Source of the DNA: Deltaproteobacteria bacterium
GTDB taxonomy: Bacteria > Desulfobacterota > Desulfobulbia > Desulfobulbales > VMSU01
Length of the DNA stretch: 36,954 bases
NCBI GenBank assembly: GCA_021789795.1
Contig: JAJYJA010000002.1
Span: forward strand, 1 to 36,954
Direction of reading: 5' to 3'
The stretch's first letter is position 1; each line of letters opens with the position of its first letter. Made by a program: the position numbers and the translations under genes. Below the pieces are notes generated by a model. That model was not told the DNA's origin, did not search any database, and saw only the letters and a program-made list of their open reading frames with translations. Positions 7,554 to 17,551 of the stretch are shown here, in pieces.

Positions 7554-8234
7554 ATGACCAACGAATTGCCCCTCCCGGAAGACCCTGTCAACCGCCGGGA
7601 TAATTTCCGGATCGACAACGTTCTGCCCATCTCCATCCGCAAGCTCGCCGGCCAACCCCGGCCCACGGCCCATCTCATCCCCATCGCCGTCGGCGGCAGC
7701 GGTTCCCTCACCCCGGACGGCTCGTTCATCTCCGCCTTTAATGAACCTAACCCCACCCTGTCTCTGACCTTAATCGAGACGCGGGCCAAGCTCGATCTGC
7801 TCCTAAACGCCGCCCACCCGGAGGGCGACCGGCGTCCCCGCGACAGCGGCCCGGACCTGCTGACCCTGGGCCAGTTGGTGGCCCAGATCAACCGCCAGGC
7901 CGACCAGCTCTTAAATCTCAACCGCCTGGCCCGCGCCGACGAACGGGTACAGATCGAGGCGGTCAACTTGAGCGCCAGCGGGGTAAAGCTGATGACCGAC
8001 GAGGTGCTGGAGGCCAACGATCCGGTGGAGGTGCGGATCTTCATCAACCTGCGGGAACCCTTCTGGGTGGTGGCGGGGGGCACGGTGGTCCGGGCCCAAC
8101 TCCTGCCCTCCGGTCGACGGGAGGTGGCAATCGACTTCACCGGCATCAGCGAGACGGTGAGCGACGAGCTGTCCCGCTATGCCCTGCTCTGCCAGAAACA
8201 ACAGATTATCGCCCGCCGGGGGGCGCCATCCTGA
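7554..8234 (+). CDS. PilZ-domain protein, probable c-di-GMP effector
   Basis: The protein has 226 aa from ATG 7554. An in-frame ATG at 7467 would add 29 low-complexity residues but falls only about 13 nt after the predicted transcription start; neither has a good ribosome site, so the start is uncertain. The sequence shows RRDNFR near residue 14 (the RxxxR c-di-GMP motif), a roughly 100-residue helical insert (IETRAKLDLLLN, LVAQINRQADQLLNLN), then NLSASGVKL (the N/DxSxxG motif) and the remaining beta-barrel. Known PilZ proteins such as YcgR bind c-di-GMP and act on the flagellar motor. Position immediately upstream of motAB suggests the same here, by inference. The split of the two motifs by a helical insert is notable. 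Confidence 0.8.
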   Translation: MTNELPLPEDPVNRRDNFRIDNVLPISIRKLAGQPRPTAHLIPIAVGGSGSLTPDGSFISAFNEPNPTLSLTLIETRAKLDLLLNAAHPEGDRRPRDSGPDLLTLGQLVAQINRQADQLLNLNRLARADERVQIEAVNLSASGVKLMTDEVLEANDPVEVRIFINLREPFWVVAGGTVVRAQLLPSGRREVAIDFTGISETVSDELSRYALLCQKQQIIARRGAPS

Positions 8235-8362
8235 CCGCCCCGGACTGGCCCCCGATCACGCCGATGCCCGTGCTCGACTCTCCCCGTCCGCATCCTGACC
8301 GGGCTGCATCCAGCGGTGGCACCGGGGCCACGCAGCCACTCATCTAAGGTAACCAACACGCC

Positions 8363-9229
8363 ATGTTCGTAGGAATCGGGGTAGCGGTAGTTCTGGTCGC
8401 GGTGCTGGGCGGCTTTGCTCTTGAGCACGGCAACGTCGCCCTCCTCTGGCAGCCGATCGAGATGATGATCATCTTCGGCGCCGCCCTGGGCGGGCTGTTC
8501 ATCGCCTCGCCCAGCCATGTGGTCAAGAGCATCTTCAAGGATCTAAGCAAGGTCTTCTCCAGCTCCGGGATCAACAAGGAACGCTACCTGGCCCTGCTGA
8601 TGCTGCTCAACTCCATCTTCTACAAGATCAAGAAGGAGGGGCTGATCACCATCGAGGACGACGTGGACAACCCCGGCAAGAGCAAGCTCTTTCAGGCGCA
8701 TCAGGCGATCATGGCCGATTCCGAGGTGTCGGTGTTCATCTGCGACACCATCCGCACCATGATCACCGCCAACTACCCGCCCCACGAGATGGAGGCCCTG
8801 ATGGAGATCGACCTGGAGACCAACCACCACGAGCGGATGGAGTCCTCGCACGCGGTGGAGAAGGTGGCCGACTCCCTGCCCGGCCTGGGCATCGTGGCCG
8901 CGGTGCTGGGCATCGTGCTCACCATGAACGACCTGGGCCAGCCCGCCGAGATCCTGGGCCACCATATCGGCGCCGCCCTGTGCGGCACCTTCCTGGGCGT
9001 GCTGGCCTGCTACGGCTTCATCGGCCCGGTGGCGGTGACCCTGGCCCACCGCGCCACCGAGCGCCAGACCTACATGAACGTCATCAAGACCGGCCTGCTC
9101 GCCGCCTACGCCTCGGACTTCATGGTGCCGTTCGCCATCGAATCCGCCCGGCGCTCCATCCCGGCGGGCGAATGCCCCTCCTTCAACGAGGTTGACGAGG
9201 CGATCAAGAAATGGAAGGCCAAAAGCTAA
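8363..9229 (+). CDS. motA: flagellar motor stator protein MotA
   Basis: The protein has 288 aa, a normal length. It is the inner-membrane stator subunit that, with MotB, conducts ions to drive flagellar rotation. Two N-terminal helices (about 2-20 and 34-50) are followed by a large cytoplasmic loop rich in charges (the rotor-facing part) and two C-terminal helices with SLPGLGIVAAVLGIVLTM, HIGAALCGTFLGVLACYGF and the typical PVA(V)TLAHRA ending. These motifs fit the proton-type E. coli MotA branch rather than PomA, though ion choice is inference. CTAAGGTAA precedes the ATG. It overlaps motB by 19 nt. Confidence 0.95.
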   Translation: MFVGIGVAVVLVAVLGGFALEHGNVALLWQPIEMMIIFGAALGGLFIASPSHVVKSIFKDLSKVFSSSGINKERYLALLMLLNSIFYKIKKEGLITIEDDVDNPGKSKLFQAHQAIMADSEVSVFICDTIRTMITANYPPHEMEALMEIDLETNHHERMESSHAVEKVADSLPGLGIVAAVLGIVLTMNDLGQPAEILGHHIGAALCGTFLGVLACYGFIGPVAVTLAHRATERQTYMNVIKTGLLAAYASDFMVPFAIESARRSIPAGECPSFNEVDEAIKKWKAKS

Positions 9230-10134
9230 CCATCATCAAGAAGGTCAAGAAGGGCGGCGGCGCCGGGCACCACGGCGGCAGCTGGAAGGTGGCCTTTGCC
9301 GACTTCATGACCGCGATGATGGCCTTCTTCCTGCTCATGTGGCTATTGAGCATGGGGCCGCAGAAAAAAAAGGAAGACCTGGCCAACTACTTCAAGACCT
9401 TCAGCCTGTTCGGCGAGGGCGGGGTCTCCTCGTCGTCGGTGTCCTTGAGCGATGATGCGGCGGGCGGCAAAACCCAGGTCAACCCGGGACCCTCCGCCCC
9501 CCAATCCGGTGGTTCCGGCGGCGACCAGGAAGGCGACGCCGAGCACCAGGAGATGGAGGCCATGAAGGCCAAGATCCAGGCCGACATCAAGAGCCGGCTG
9601 GCCGAGGTAAAGGATCAGGTGGTGATCAACGAGTTCGAGGGCGGGATCAAGGTGGACATCATGGACAAGAACGGCCAGCCCATGTTCAAGCTGGGCAGCA
9701 CCGAGCTTACCGACAAGGCCAGGCAGGTGCTGGCGGTGGTGGCGGCGGATATCAAAAATTCCACCCGCCGGATCGAGATCGAGGGCCACACCGACGCCGT
9801 GGCTTACAACAGTAACCAAAAGTTCGGCAACTGGGAACTGTCCACCGCCCGGGCCTCGGCGGCGCGGGTGGAGCTGGAGAAGGACGGGTTGAATCCGTCC
9901 CTGCTGATGCGGGTCTCGGGCTACGCCGACACCGAGCCGATCATCAAGGACAACCCCTTCGACCCCCGAAACCGCCGGATCAGCATCCGCATTTTATATC
10001 CCCAAAAGCCGGCCCCCGCCGGGCCGCAACCGGGAGGCACGGGGCCAGACGCCAAACAACCCGGCCCTGATCAGGCGCCGCCGATAATCGCGCCCCCGGC
10101 TCCGCCCCAAGTAGCGCCGCAACTGGTCAAGTAG
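9211..10134 (+). CDS. motB: flagellar motor stator protein MotB
   Basis: The protein has 307 aa. The N-terminal basic segment is followed by one membrane helix (about 27-45; FADFMTAMMAFFLLMWLL) holding the conserved Asp of the ion pathway. A linker follows, then an OmpA/peptidoglycan-binding domain (about 155-265) with IEIEGHTDAV, NWELSTARA and NRRISIRI. The last about 40 residues are a Pro-rich tail (APAGPQPGG, PPAPPQVAPQ). The start is inside motA, so translation is coupled. The stop codon overlaps the convergent HD-GYP gene's end by 8 bp. Confidence 0.95.
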   Translation: MEGQKLTIIKKVKKGGGAGHHGGSWKVAFADFMTAMMAFFLLMWLLSMGPQKKKEDLANYFKTFSLFGEGGVSSSSVSLSDDAAGGKTQVNPGPSAPQSGGSGGDQEGDAEHQEMEAMKAKIQADIKSRLAEVKDQVVINEFEGGIKVDIMDKNGQPMFKLGSTELTDKARQVLAVVAADIKNSTRRIEIEGHTDAVAYNSNQKFGNWELSTARASAARVELEKDGLNPSLLMRVSGYADTEPIIKDNPFDPRNRRISIRILYPQKPAPAGPQPGGTGPDAKQPGPDQAPPIIAPPAPPQVAPQLVK

Positions 10135-11677
10135 CACTTCCGGCCTCCCCCCTAAACAGCTCGCCCAAGGCCTGATCCAGGGGAGCTCCCTTGTCGAAGT
10201 GGCGGGAATAAGGTTGAGAGATAACCTGCCAATCGCTCCTGGCCTGGTTCAGGCAGGCGACGATCTTGCCGAACAGCTGATCCAGCCGCTCCGGGGCGCA
10301 CTCGACGTAGAGCAGGTAATCCCCGTTACGGGAAAACATCCGGGCGTTCTCCCGCCCCTCCTCCCGGTTGAAGTTCTCCACCGCGTCGTGCAGATTCTGG
10401 CCAATCTCGTCCATAATCTGATCCACCAGCACCTGCCCCAGTCTCCGGTAACAATCCGCCAAGGCCACGAAGTTGGTCACCAACAGGTCGTAGGGCCGCT
10501 CCCGACGGCCCAGGACGTGGGTATCGTCCAGAAAATAGAGGTAGCGGTAGTTGTAGAAGCCGGAGAGCGGCTCCCGGAAGTAGGCCTTACGCCTAAACAA
10601 CTCCAGGTCCATCATGTAACCGGCCACCAGTTCCCGGCTAATGGTCAGCGGATCCCAACCGGTCAACACCTCCTCCAGGACGGTCACCACCATCCGGTCG
10701 ATGCGTCCTTGCCGGGCCTCCATCTGGAGCATGTCCAGGGCCGCCGCCTTGTCCATCGGCTTCTTGTAAGGCCGCCGGGCGACTAAGGCCTCGTAGATGT
10801 CGGCCACCATCACGATCCGCACCAAGACCCCCAGCTCCTCTCCGGCCAGCCCGTCCGGGTAGCCAGACCCATCCAGGCGCTCATGGTGGTGACGGATGAT
10901 GAAGGCCACCCGGCGGTCATGATGCTTCTGGGTAAAGAGGTTGGCGCCCAGCTGCGGGTGCAGGCGCATGATATGGCGATCCTGGGTGTCGAACTGGCCG
11001 GGCTTCAAGAGGATGTCGTCGGGGATAGCCACCTTGCCGATGTCATGCACCAGGCAGGCCCGCTCCAGCACCTCGATCTCCTCGCCAGGCAGGCCCAGCC
11101 GCTGGCCGATCCGCTTGGAGATCTCCGCCACCCGCACCGCATGCTCGAAGGTGTAGTGGTCACGGTTGGCCAGCATCTCGTCCATGGTGGCGAAGAGATC
11201 GCTGATCAACAGGTCCTTGGCCCGATTGGCCGCCGCCACCTCCCGGTGGGCGGCCAGGAGTTTCTCCTCCGCCTCCCGCCGCTCGCCGATCTCCCGTTCC
11301 AGGCCGCGGATCAGCTTGCGCTCCCGGAAGATGCGGTTCAGCTTGGCCTCCAGCTCGTCGTTCTCGAAGGGCTTGATGATGAAGTCGGTGCCGCCGGCGT
11401 TGATGATGTTGGAGTAGATGTAGGTCTCGGTATGGCCGGTGATCACCAGGACATCGGTGCCGGGGTAGCGTTCCTTGACGTGGGCCAGGAGCTGCATCCC
11501 GTCCAAGCGCGGCATCATCATGTCGGTGATCACCACGTCGAACTCGCTCCCAACCAGCCGCTCCACCGCCTCCTGGCCGTCCACCGCCACCTGGCAGTCG
11601 TAGCCGTGGGCGGTCAGGAGGCGGCTCACGATCTCGCGGATGAACGGGTCGTCATCGACCACCAGCACGCGTCGCAT
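10127..11677 (-). CDS. response regulator: REC, HD-GYP, degenerate GGDEF
   Basis: The protein has 516 aa. The REC domain (1-120) has the acidic pair D8/D9, phospho-acceptor D52 and K102. A helical linker (120-160) leads to an HD-GYP domain (about 165-350) with HDIGK (211-215) and HHHERLDGSGYP (263-274), the catalytic motifs of c-di-GMP phosphodiesterases. The C-terminal part (about 366-500) resembles a GGDEF domain: EPLSGFYNYRYL matches the usual DPLTGLxNRR start, but the active loop reads SRNGDYL instead of RxGGDEF, so cyclase activity is unlikely. It could bind GTP or act as a sensor. It follows ettA by 18 bp and is convergent with motB. Its likely effect is on motility or surface behaviour. 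Confidence 0.88.
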   Translation of the reverse strand: MRRVLVVDDDPFIREIVSRLLTAHGYDCQVAVDGQEAVERLVGSEFDVVITDMMMPRLDGMQLLAHVKERYPGTDVLVITGHTETYIYSNIINAGGTDFIIKPFENDELEAKLNRIFRERKLIRGLEREIGERREAEEKLLAAHREVAAANRAKDLLISDLFATMDEMLANRDHYTFEHAVRVAEISKRIGQRLGLPGEEIEVLERACLVHDIGKVAIPDDILLKPGQFDTQDRHIMRLHPQLGANLFTQKHHDRRVAFIIRHHHERLDGSGYPDGLAGEELGVLVRIVMVADIYEALVARRPYKKPMDKAAALDMLQMEARQGRIDRMVVTVLEEVLTGWDPLTISRELVAGYMMDLELFRRKAYFREPLSGFYNYRYLYFLDDTHVLGRRERPYDLLVTNFVALADCYRRLGQVLVDQIMDEIGQNLHDAVENFNREEGRENARMFSRNGDYLLYVECAPERLDQLFGKIVACLNQARSDWQVISQPYSRHFDKGAPLDQALGELFRGEAGSAT

Positions 11678-11695
11678 AGTCAGGCGTCCGCCTTC

Positions 11696-13378
<1,683 letters not shown>

Positions 13379-13406
13379 TATCTTTCCTTAAAGGTGGTTA
13401 ATTGAT

Positions 13407-13557
13407 GATGATCTCGCAAAAAGGTAGCCGATGGCTAAGCAAAAGGGTCGATATACAAGGCGCGGGGTGCGTTTGGCGAGTAAGGCCATACACATGGTAT
13501 GCCGAACGAGCCAAACCGCCACGCGCCGCAGTAGATCGGACTTTTTGCGACGCCATC
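13407..13557 (-). repeat. MITE-like repeat, copy B (151 bp, full length)
   Basis: In inverted orientation relative to copies A and C, it matches copy A at 147 of 151 positions by direct comparison. The same imperfect 17-bp terminal inverted repeats are present. It is flanked by exact 7-bp direct repeats AATTGAT (13400-13406 and 13558-13564), as expected of target duplication on insertion. It lies between batE and ettA, both on the minus strand. No coding capacity is credible: the frames that cross it are the same spurious frames seen in copy A. Confidence 0.88.
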
Positions 13558-13626
13558 AATTGATGAGGCGAGGGCATTAACGAGGCCACGCTGGCCACGA
13601 TGATTCGCTTGTGCCTGGCGAGGACT

Positions 13627-14484
13627 TCAGAGCAGTTCGGCGCTGACCGTCTCCACCCAGCAGCGGCGACCATCGGCGAGTTCGATGTAAAGCCAGTCGC
13701 CCCGGCGCTCAACCAGGGTGAACTCCACCCCGGCGTGCAGGGGGGCGTCGAAGCTTACGGCGTAGGCCTGGCCATCTCCCTTGCGGGCCGTGGTCTCGAC
13801 GGCAACGAGCACCCCGGCCCGCTGGCGGTCGAAATGTTCGTAGAGCAGGGAGGCGGACAGAAGCACGGAGAGCGCCAGGGCGAGCGCCACCGGCCAGGGG
13901 AAAGGCCTCCGCCGCCGGTAGAGTTGCAGGCCGAGCCCGGCCCAGAAGCAGGCGTTCGCCGTCACCAGTGCCCAGAGCCGCAACCGGGCGGAAAGGTCAT
14001 AGTGCCAGAAAAGGATGGTCTTGGCAACCGCAACCTCCTGTTGGGGCTTGATGCGGTCCGGCTGCTGGCCCCGGGCCGCGGCCAGATTCTGGCGTAAATT
14101 TTCGTCGCCGGGCAGATAGAGCTGGGCCCGCCGGTAGTTCAAGATCGCCCGGCCCAGGTCGTGGAGCTGGAAATAGCTGTTGCCGAGGTCGTAGTAGAGC
14201 CCGCCGTTTCGCACCCCCTCATGCACCAGTTTCTCGAAGCGAATCAAGGCCTGCTGATAAAGTCCGGCGGCCTGGGCCGGATCGTCGGTCTGGCTGGCCC
14301 GCCGGAAAAAACCGTTGGCCTCGGAGAGCAATCGCTGCCTGACGTTCAACTCCTCAGCCCCAGAGCGGCCCGAGGCGGAGACCAGCAAGGCAAGCAGCAA
14401 CCCGGTTATGGTCATTAAAAACCAGTGCCGCCCCTGACCAGCGGCGGGTGGCGTCAGCTCATCACCTGTCGAGACCAATTCCAT
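13627..14484 (-). CDS. batE: BatE-like TPR and SH3-domain membrane protein
   Basis: The protein has 285 aa and is the last gene of the Bat operon. GGAGG lies 9 nt before the ATG. A hydrophobic segment near residues 22-42 may be a signal anchor. TPR-like helices follow (about 55-140; GLYYDLGNSYFQLHDLGRAILNYRRAQLYLPGDENLRQNL), the pattern usual for BatE. Two further membrane helices (about 165-215) precede an SH3-like domain (220-285; GVEFTLVERRGDWLYIELADGRRCWV). The exact role is unknown in the family; Bat proteins are linked to aerotolerance and envelope stress. Confidence 0.85.
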   Translation of the reverse strand: MELVSTGDELTPPAAGQGRHWFLMTITGLLLALLVSASGRSGAEELNVRQRLLSEANGFFRRASQTDDPAQAAGLYQQALIRFEKLVHEGVRNGGLYYDLGNSYFQLHDLGRAILNYRRAQLYLPGDENLRQNLAAARGQQPDRIKPQQEVAVAKTILFWHYDLSARLRLWALVTANACFWAGLGLQLYRRRRPFPWPVALALALSVLLSASLLYEHFDRQRAGVLVAVETTARKGDGQAYAVSFDAPLHAGVEFTLVERRGDWLYIELADGRRCWVETVSAELL

Positions 14485-14505
14485 TTCCGTTCCCTCCGCT
14501 TGCCG

Positions 14506-16335
14506 TTAGCCCAGGTCGCTCGCCACCCGCCGGGCCAGCTCCACCAGACGGCCAAAATCCGCGCCGCCCAAGCCGGGACCGGCGTATTTAGCGGCCTCGC
14601 ACCCCTCCATCACCTGGCGCAGACGGGCCAGACATTCGGGCCCGGCCCCCAGGGCGGCAAGGCCGGGTTCGACATCGGCATAGGTCAAGGCCGCCGGGTT
14701 GCGGTTCAGCTTGGCGCCCAGGTAGTCGCGCAGCGCCCGGCCCAGGGCCAGGTAGCCCTCGCCTCCCGCCCCCTCGCTGATCCGGTTAAGCTCCGCCGTC
14801 AGTATCCTACCCGCCTGCCTGGCCCGGCGGCTGGTCGAGTCCCGATGCCGACGGCGGACGGCGACCAGCACCAACCCAAAGATCGCCCAGAGCGCGGGCG
14901 GGACGACAAGCGCCGCCTCCGCGCCCCGGCCCAGTCCCAGGCTATCCACCGGCTCCTGGTTCTCCAGCAGTTCCGGCCCCTCGTAGTTGAAGTTGATCCC
15001 CCCGGCGGCGGTCTTGAGGGTTCTTTTGTCCGGGGCGCCATAGGCGTCTTGCAGGGTCACGGTCTTGGCCGCGCTCACCTTAAGCGGCACCGGCTGGGAG
15101 CTGGCGGTCTCGTAGCGGGAGCTTGCCGGGTTGAAGTAGCTCAAGTGCAGGCTTGGGATCTCCTTTACCCCGGCCTTGCTGGCCCGGATGGTCTGAGTGA
15201 AGGTCTTCAGCACCCCGCTACCCTCGCCCGGGGCCATCTCGTCTGGCACCTTGAAGTCCGCGCCCAGTTCCCGGGCCAGGTCAGGCAGCTTGACCCCGGC
15301 CACCGCCGGCCCGGCCACCTGGACGGTCAGGGTAATGGGGTCACCCACCTTGACCTGGGTGGGGGTGGCGGTCACCGCCAGGGAGTAGGCGCCGACCAGA
15401 CCGGTAAAGTCGGCGGGCCGGCCCTGGCTGGGCAGGGGCAGGACGGTGAGCGTCGGCTGGTTGGAGGGCGCGACCACGGTGCGATATACCTGCCGTGGCC
15501 CGCCGAAGAAATCGTTCGGGAAGAAGCCGGAGAAGGGATCGTGTCCCCGGCCCTGGGTGTAGCCGCTCAGGGCCTGACAGGAGACGGTGGCCTGGGGCAG
15601 GGTCAGGCGGCCCGGCTCCTTGGCGGTCAGGGTCTTGGAGAAAGAGACGGTGAGGTAGTTGTTGCCGTTAAGCACCCCGCGGGCCTTCTCGGCCAGGATA
15701 TCGCCGCCCGGCGCCGGGATGCGCACCACCTCATCGCGCTTGGGGTCCAGGGCCGGCCCCGGCCCGTCGCTAACCGAAAAGCGCGGATCATTGAGCAGCG
15801 GCAGGTTGAAGTTGAACCCCTTGACATCCTTGCCGATGTACCAGGTCACGGTCAGGACGATCGGCTCGCCGACGTAGGCCTGTTCCTTGTTTAAGCCCAG
15901 ACGCAGCTTGAAATCCTCGCTCTCCTGGGGCTTGTTGACCAGGATGGGGATGGCCTGGGTCTGATAGGACTGTTTATCCACCACCACGGTGAGGGGCGGG
16001 ATGACGAGCCGGCCCTCCCGCTGGGGGGTGAGTTGGTAGTTGAAGACGTAGCCGCGCCGGGAGAGGCGCTCCAGGTGGCCGTTGATGATGCTCACCGATT
16101 CGCTGCTGTTCTGCTGGCCGCCCCGCGACACCACCGAAAAGTCGGTAATGGCCGAGAGGTCGGGCTCCTTGGGGCTCTCGCTGCCCTCCACCTGGATCTC
16201 GAGCGCGAGGCCCTCGCCCAGCACCACCTGCTGCCGGTCCACCACCGCCCGCACCGACACCCCGGCCCCGAAGGCCGAGGCGAGGGAACAGGCCAGCATC
16301 AGGCAGATCAAGCCGACAAATCGCAATAGTCGCAT
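14506..16335 (-). CDS. batD: BatD oxygen-tolerance protein
   Basis: The protein has 609 aa from ATG 16335 (GTGGGG about 7 nt upstream); an in-frame GTG at 16347 would add 4 residues. A Sec signal peptide (cleavage near AFGAG) leads to several beta-sandwich repeats: VSVRAVVDRQQVVLGEGLALEIQV, LGLNKEQAYVGEPIVLTVTWY and AVTATPTQVKVGDPITLTVQV each start a similar domain. One membrane helix near 475-495 is followed by a cytoplasmic helical tail (YLALGRALRDYLGAKL, CEAAKYAG). This layout is that of BatD proteins, presumed periplasmic partners of the VWA proteins BatA/BatB. It is separated by 25 bp from batC and 21 bp from batE. Confidence 0.9.
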   Translation of the reverse strand: MRLLRFVGLICLMLACSLASAFGAGVSVRAVVDRQQVVLGEGLALEIQVEGSESPKEPDLSAITDFSVVSRGGQQNSSESVSIINGHLERLSRRGYVFNYQLTPQREGRLVIPPLTVVVDKQSYQTQAIPILVNKPQESEDFKLRLGLNKEQAYVGEPIVLTVTWYIGKDVKGFNFNLPLLNDPRFSVSDGPGPALDPKRDEVVRIPAPGGDILAEKARGVLNGNNYLTVSFSKTLTAKEPGRLTLPQATVSCQALSGYTQGRGHDPFSGFFPNDFFGGPRQVYRTVVAPSNQPTLTVLPLPSQGRPADFTGLVGAYSLAVTATPTQVKVGDPITLTVQVAGPAVAGVKLPDLARELGADFKVPDEMAPGEGSGVLKTFTQTIRASKAGVKEIPSLHLSYFNPASSRYETASSQPVPLKVSAAKTVTLQDAYGAPDKRTLKTAAGGINFNYEGPELLENQEPVDSLGLGRGAEAALVVPPALWAIFGLVLVAVRRRHRDSTSRRARQAGRILTAELNRISEGAGGEGYLALGRALRDYLGAKLNRNPAALTYADVEPGLAALGAGPECLARLRQVMEGCEAAKYAGPGLGGADFGRLVELARRVASDLG

Positions 16336-16360
16336 ATAGCACCCCACAAACGGCTTGCGG

Positions 16361-17551
16361 TCACCAATCCCGCCCCACCGGTGCGTATCCCGCTTCCCCC
16401 GCCCGGTTCTGGCGTTGACGGTTAAGCCGATCTTTTTGTTCCTGGGCCAAGATGTCCTGGGCCGTCTGCTCCGCGGGGACGGCCTGGGATTCCCCCGCCC
16501 GGACGGCGGCTTGAGCCGCTCCGGCGGGGGGCTTGGCGTCCTGCTTGGGCGAGGCCGCCTGGCCGGTCTGTCCGCCGGGGCTTGGCTTGGCCCCGGATTG
16601 GCCGGCCTGTTGGCCTTGGCCCTCCTTAGCCTTAGTCCTGGGGCCGGGGGCCGGGTTATTTTCCTGCCGGTCCGGGGAGGACGTCTGCCCGTTTAATTTC
16701 TCCTGGGCCTTGCGAAGTGAGTTTGCCGCCTGCCCCTGGGCCGTCGCCGCCGGGCCCGGCCTTCCGGCCCGCAACTCATCCCCGGCCTGGGCCTGGGCCT
16801 GCTCCGCCTGCTTAAGGGCCTGACCTGCCGCCTGGCCCTCCTTTCCGGCCTGCTTGGCTTGTTCCGCCATCGCCCTGGTCTGGCCGGCGAGATCATCCTG
16901 CCTTCCCGCCTCCTCTTGGCCGACCGCCTGGTTCGCCGAAGAGGGTGACTGGCTGGCCAGGTCGCGGCTGCGGTTAGCCATCTTCTCCTGCCGCTCGGCC
17001 ATCTGGCCCAGCTTTTTAGCCAGTTCCTCCCGCTCCTTCTGCTCCTTTCGCCTTTTTTCCAGCTCCGCCTCCGCCTGTTGCAGCCGCCGCTTGCCAATTT
17101 CGAGGTTGCGGCCCGCCGCCGTCTGCAAGCCTTGCCCTTGCGCCCCGGCGGCTCGGAAGTGACTTATACTCTCCTGGTATTTTTTTATCGCCTCCTCCGG
17201 GTTATTGGCCGCCGCCTCGGCCTGACGGAAGAGGGCGTCGCCCAGGTTAAATTCGCTGTTGCCGGTCAACCGGGGGTCGCGGCTCAAGATGGCGGCCCGC
17301 TGATAGGCCTCCGCCGCGCCCGCCAGGTCGTTTAGCCGGTAGCGGGCGTTACCCAGATCGTAGAGGATCTCCGGGGAGTTGGGGGCCTTGGCCGCCGCCG
17401 CCTGGTAACGCTTGAGGCTGTCGGCAAATTTGCCTGCCTGGTAGAGGGCGTTGCCTTGGGCGGCCAGCCCCCGGGCCGTCTCGGCCCGCAGGGGGGCGGA
17501 GGACAGAAGGACGAAGGAGAGCGCCGCCCAAGGCCAGGCCAGCCTCCTCAT
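16361..17551 (-). CDS. batC: BatC-like TPR protein with Gln/Ala-rich coiled coil
   Basis: The protein has 396 aa. A signal peptide (about 1-23, cleavage near APLRAE) leads to TPR repeats (about 25-130; LAAQGNALYQAGKFADSLKRYQAAAAKAP, ILYDLGNARYRLNDLAGAAEAYQRA). A long charged coiled coil with Gln/Ala/Lys repeats follows (about 145-280; QQAEAELEKRRKEQKEREELAKKL), then a low-complexity Gly/Pro/Gln tail. The start overlaps the batB stop (ATGA). A longer reading frame to 18130 only reads batB out of frame and is rejected. BatC-type TPR proteins are thought to assemble with BatA/BatB. Confidence 0.85.
   Translation of the reverse strand: MRRLAWPWAALSFVLLSSAPLRAETARGLAAQGNALYQAGKFADSLKRYQAAAAKAPNSPEILYDLGNARYRLNDLAGAAEAYQRAAILSRDPRLTGNSEFNLGDALFRQAEAAANNPEEAIKKYQESISHFRAAGAQGQGLQTAAGRNLEIGKRRLQQAEAELEKRRKEQKEREELAKKLGQMAERQEKMANRSRDLASQSPSSANQAVGQEEAGRQDDLAGQTRAMAEQAKQAGKEGQAAGQALKQAEQAQAQAGDELRAGRPGPAATAQGQAANSLRKAQEKLNGQTSSPDRQENNPAPGPRTKAKEGQGQQAGQSGAKPSPGGQTGQAASPKQDAKPPAGAAQAAVRAGESQAVPAEQTAQDILAQEQKDRLNRQRQNRAGEAGYAPVGRDW

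Noticed and set aside
14425-15894. Long plus-strand open frame opposite batD
   Set aside because: It is a shadow of batD with no recognisable domain, signal or ribosome site.
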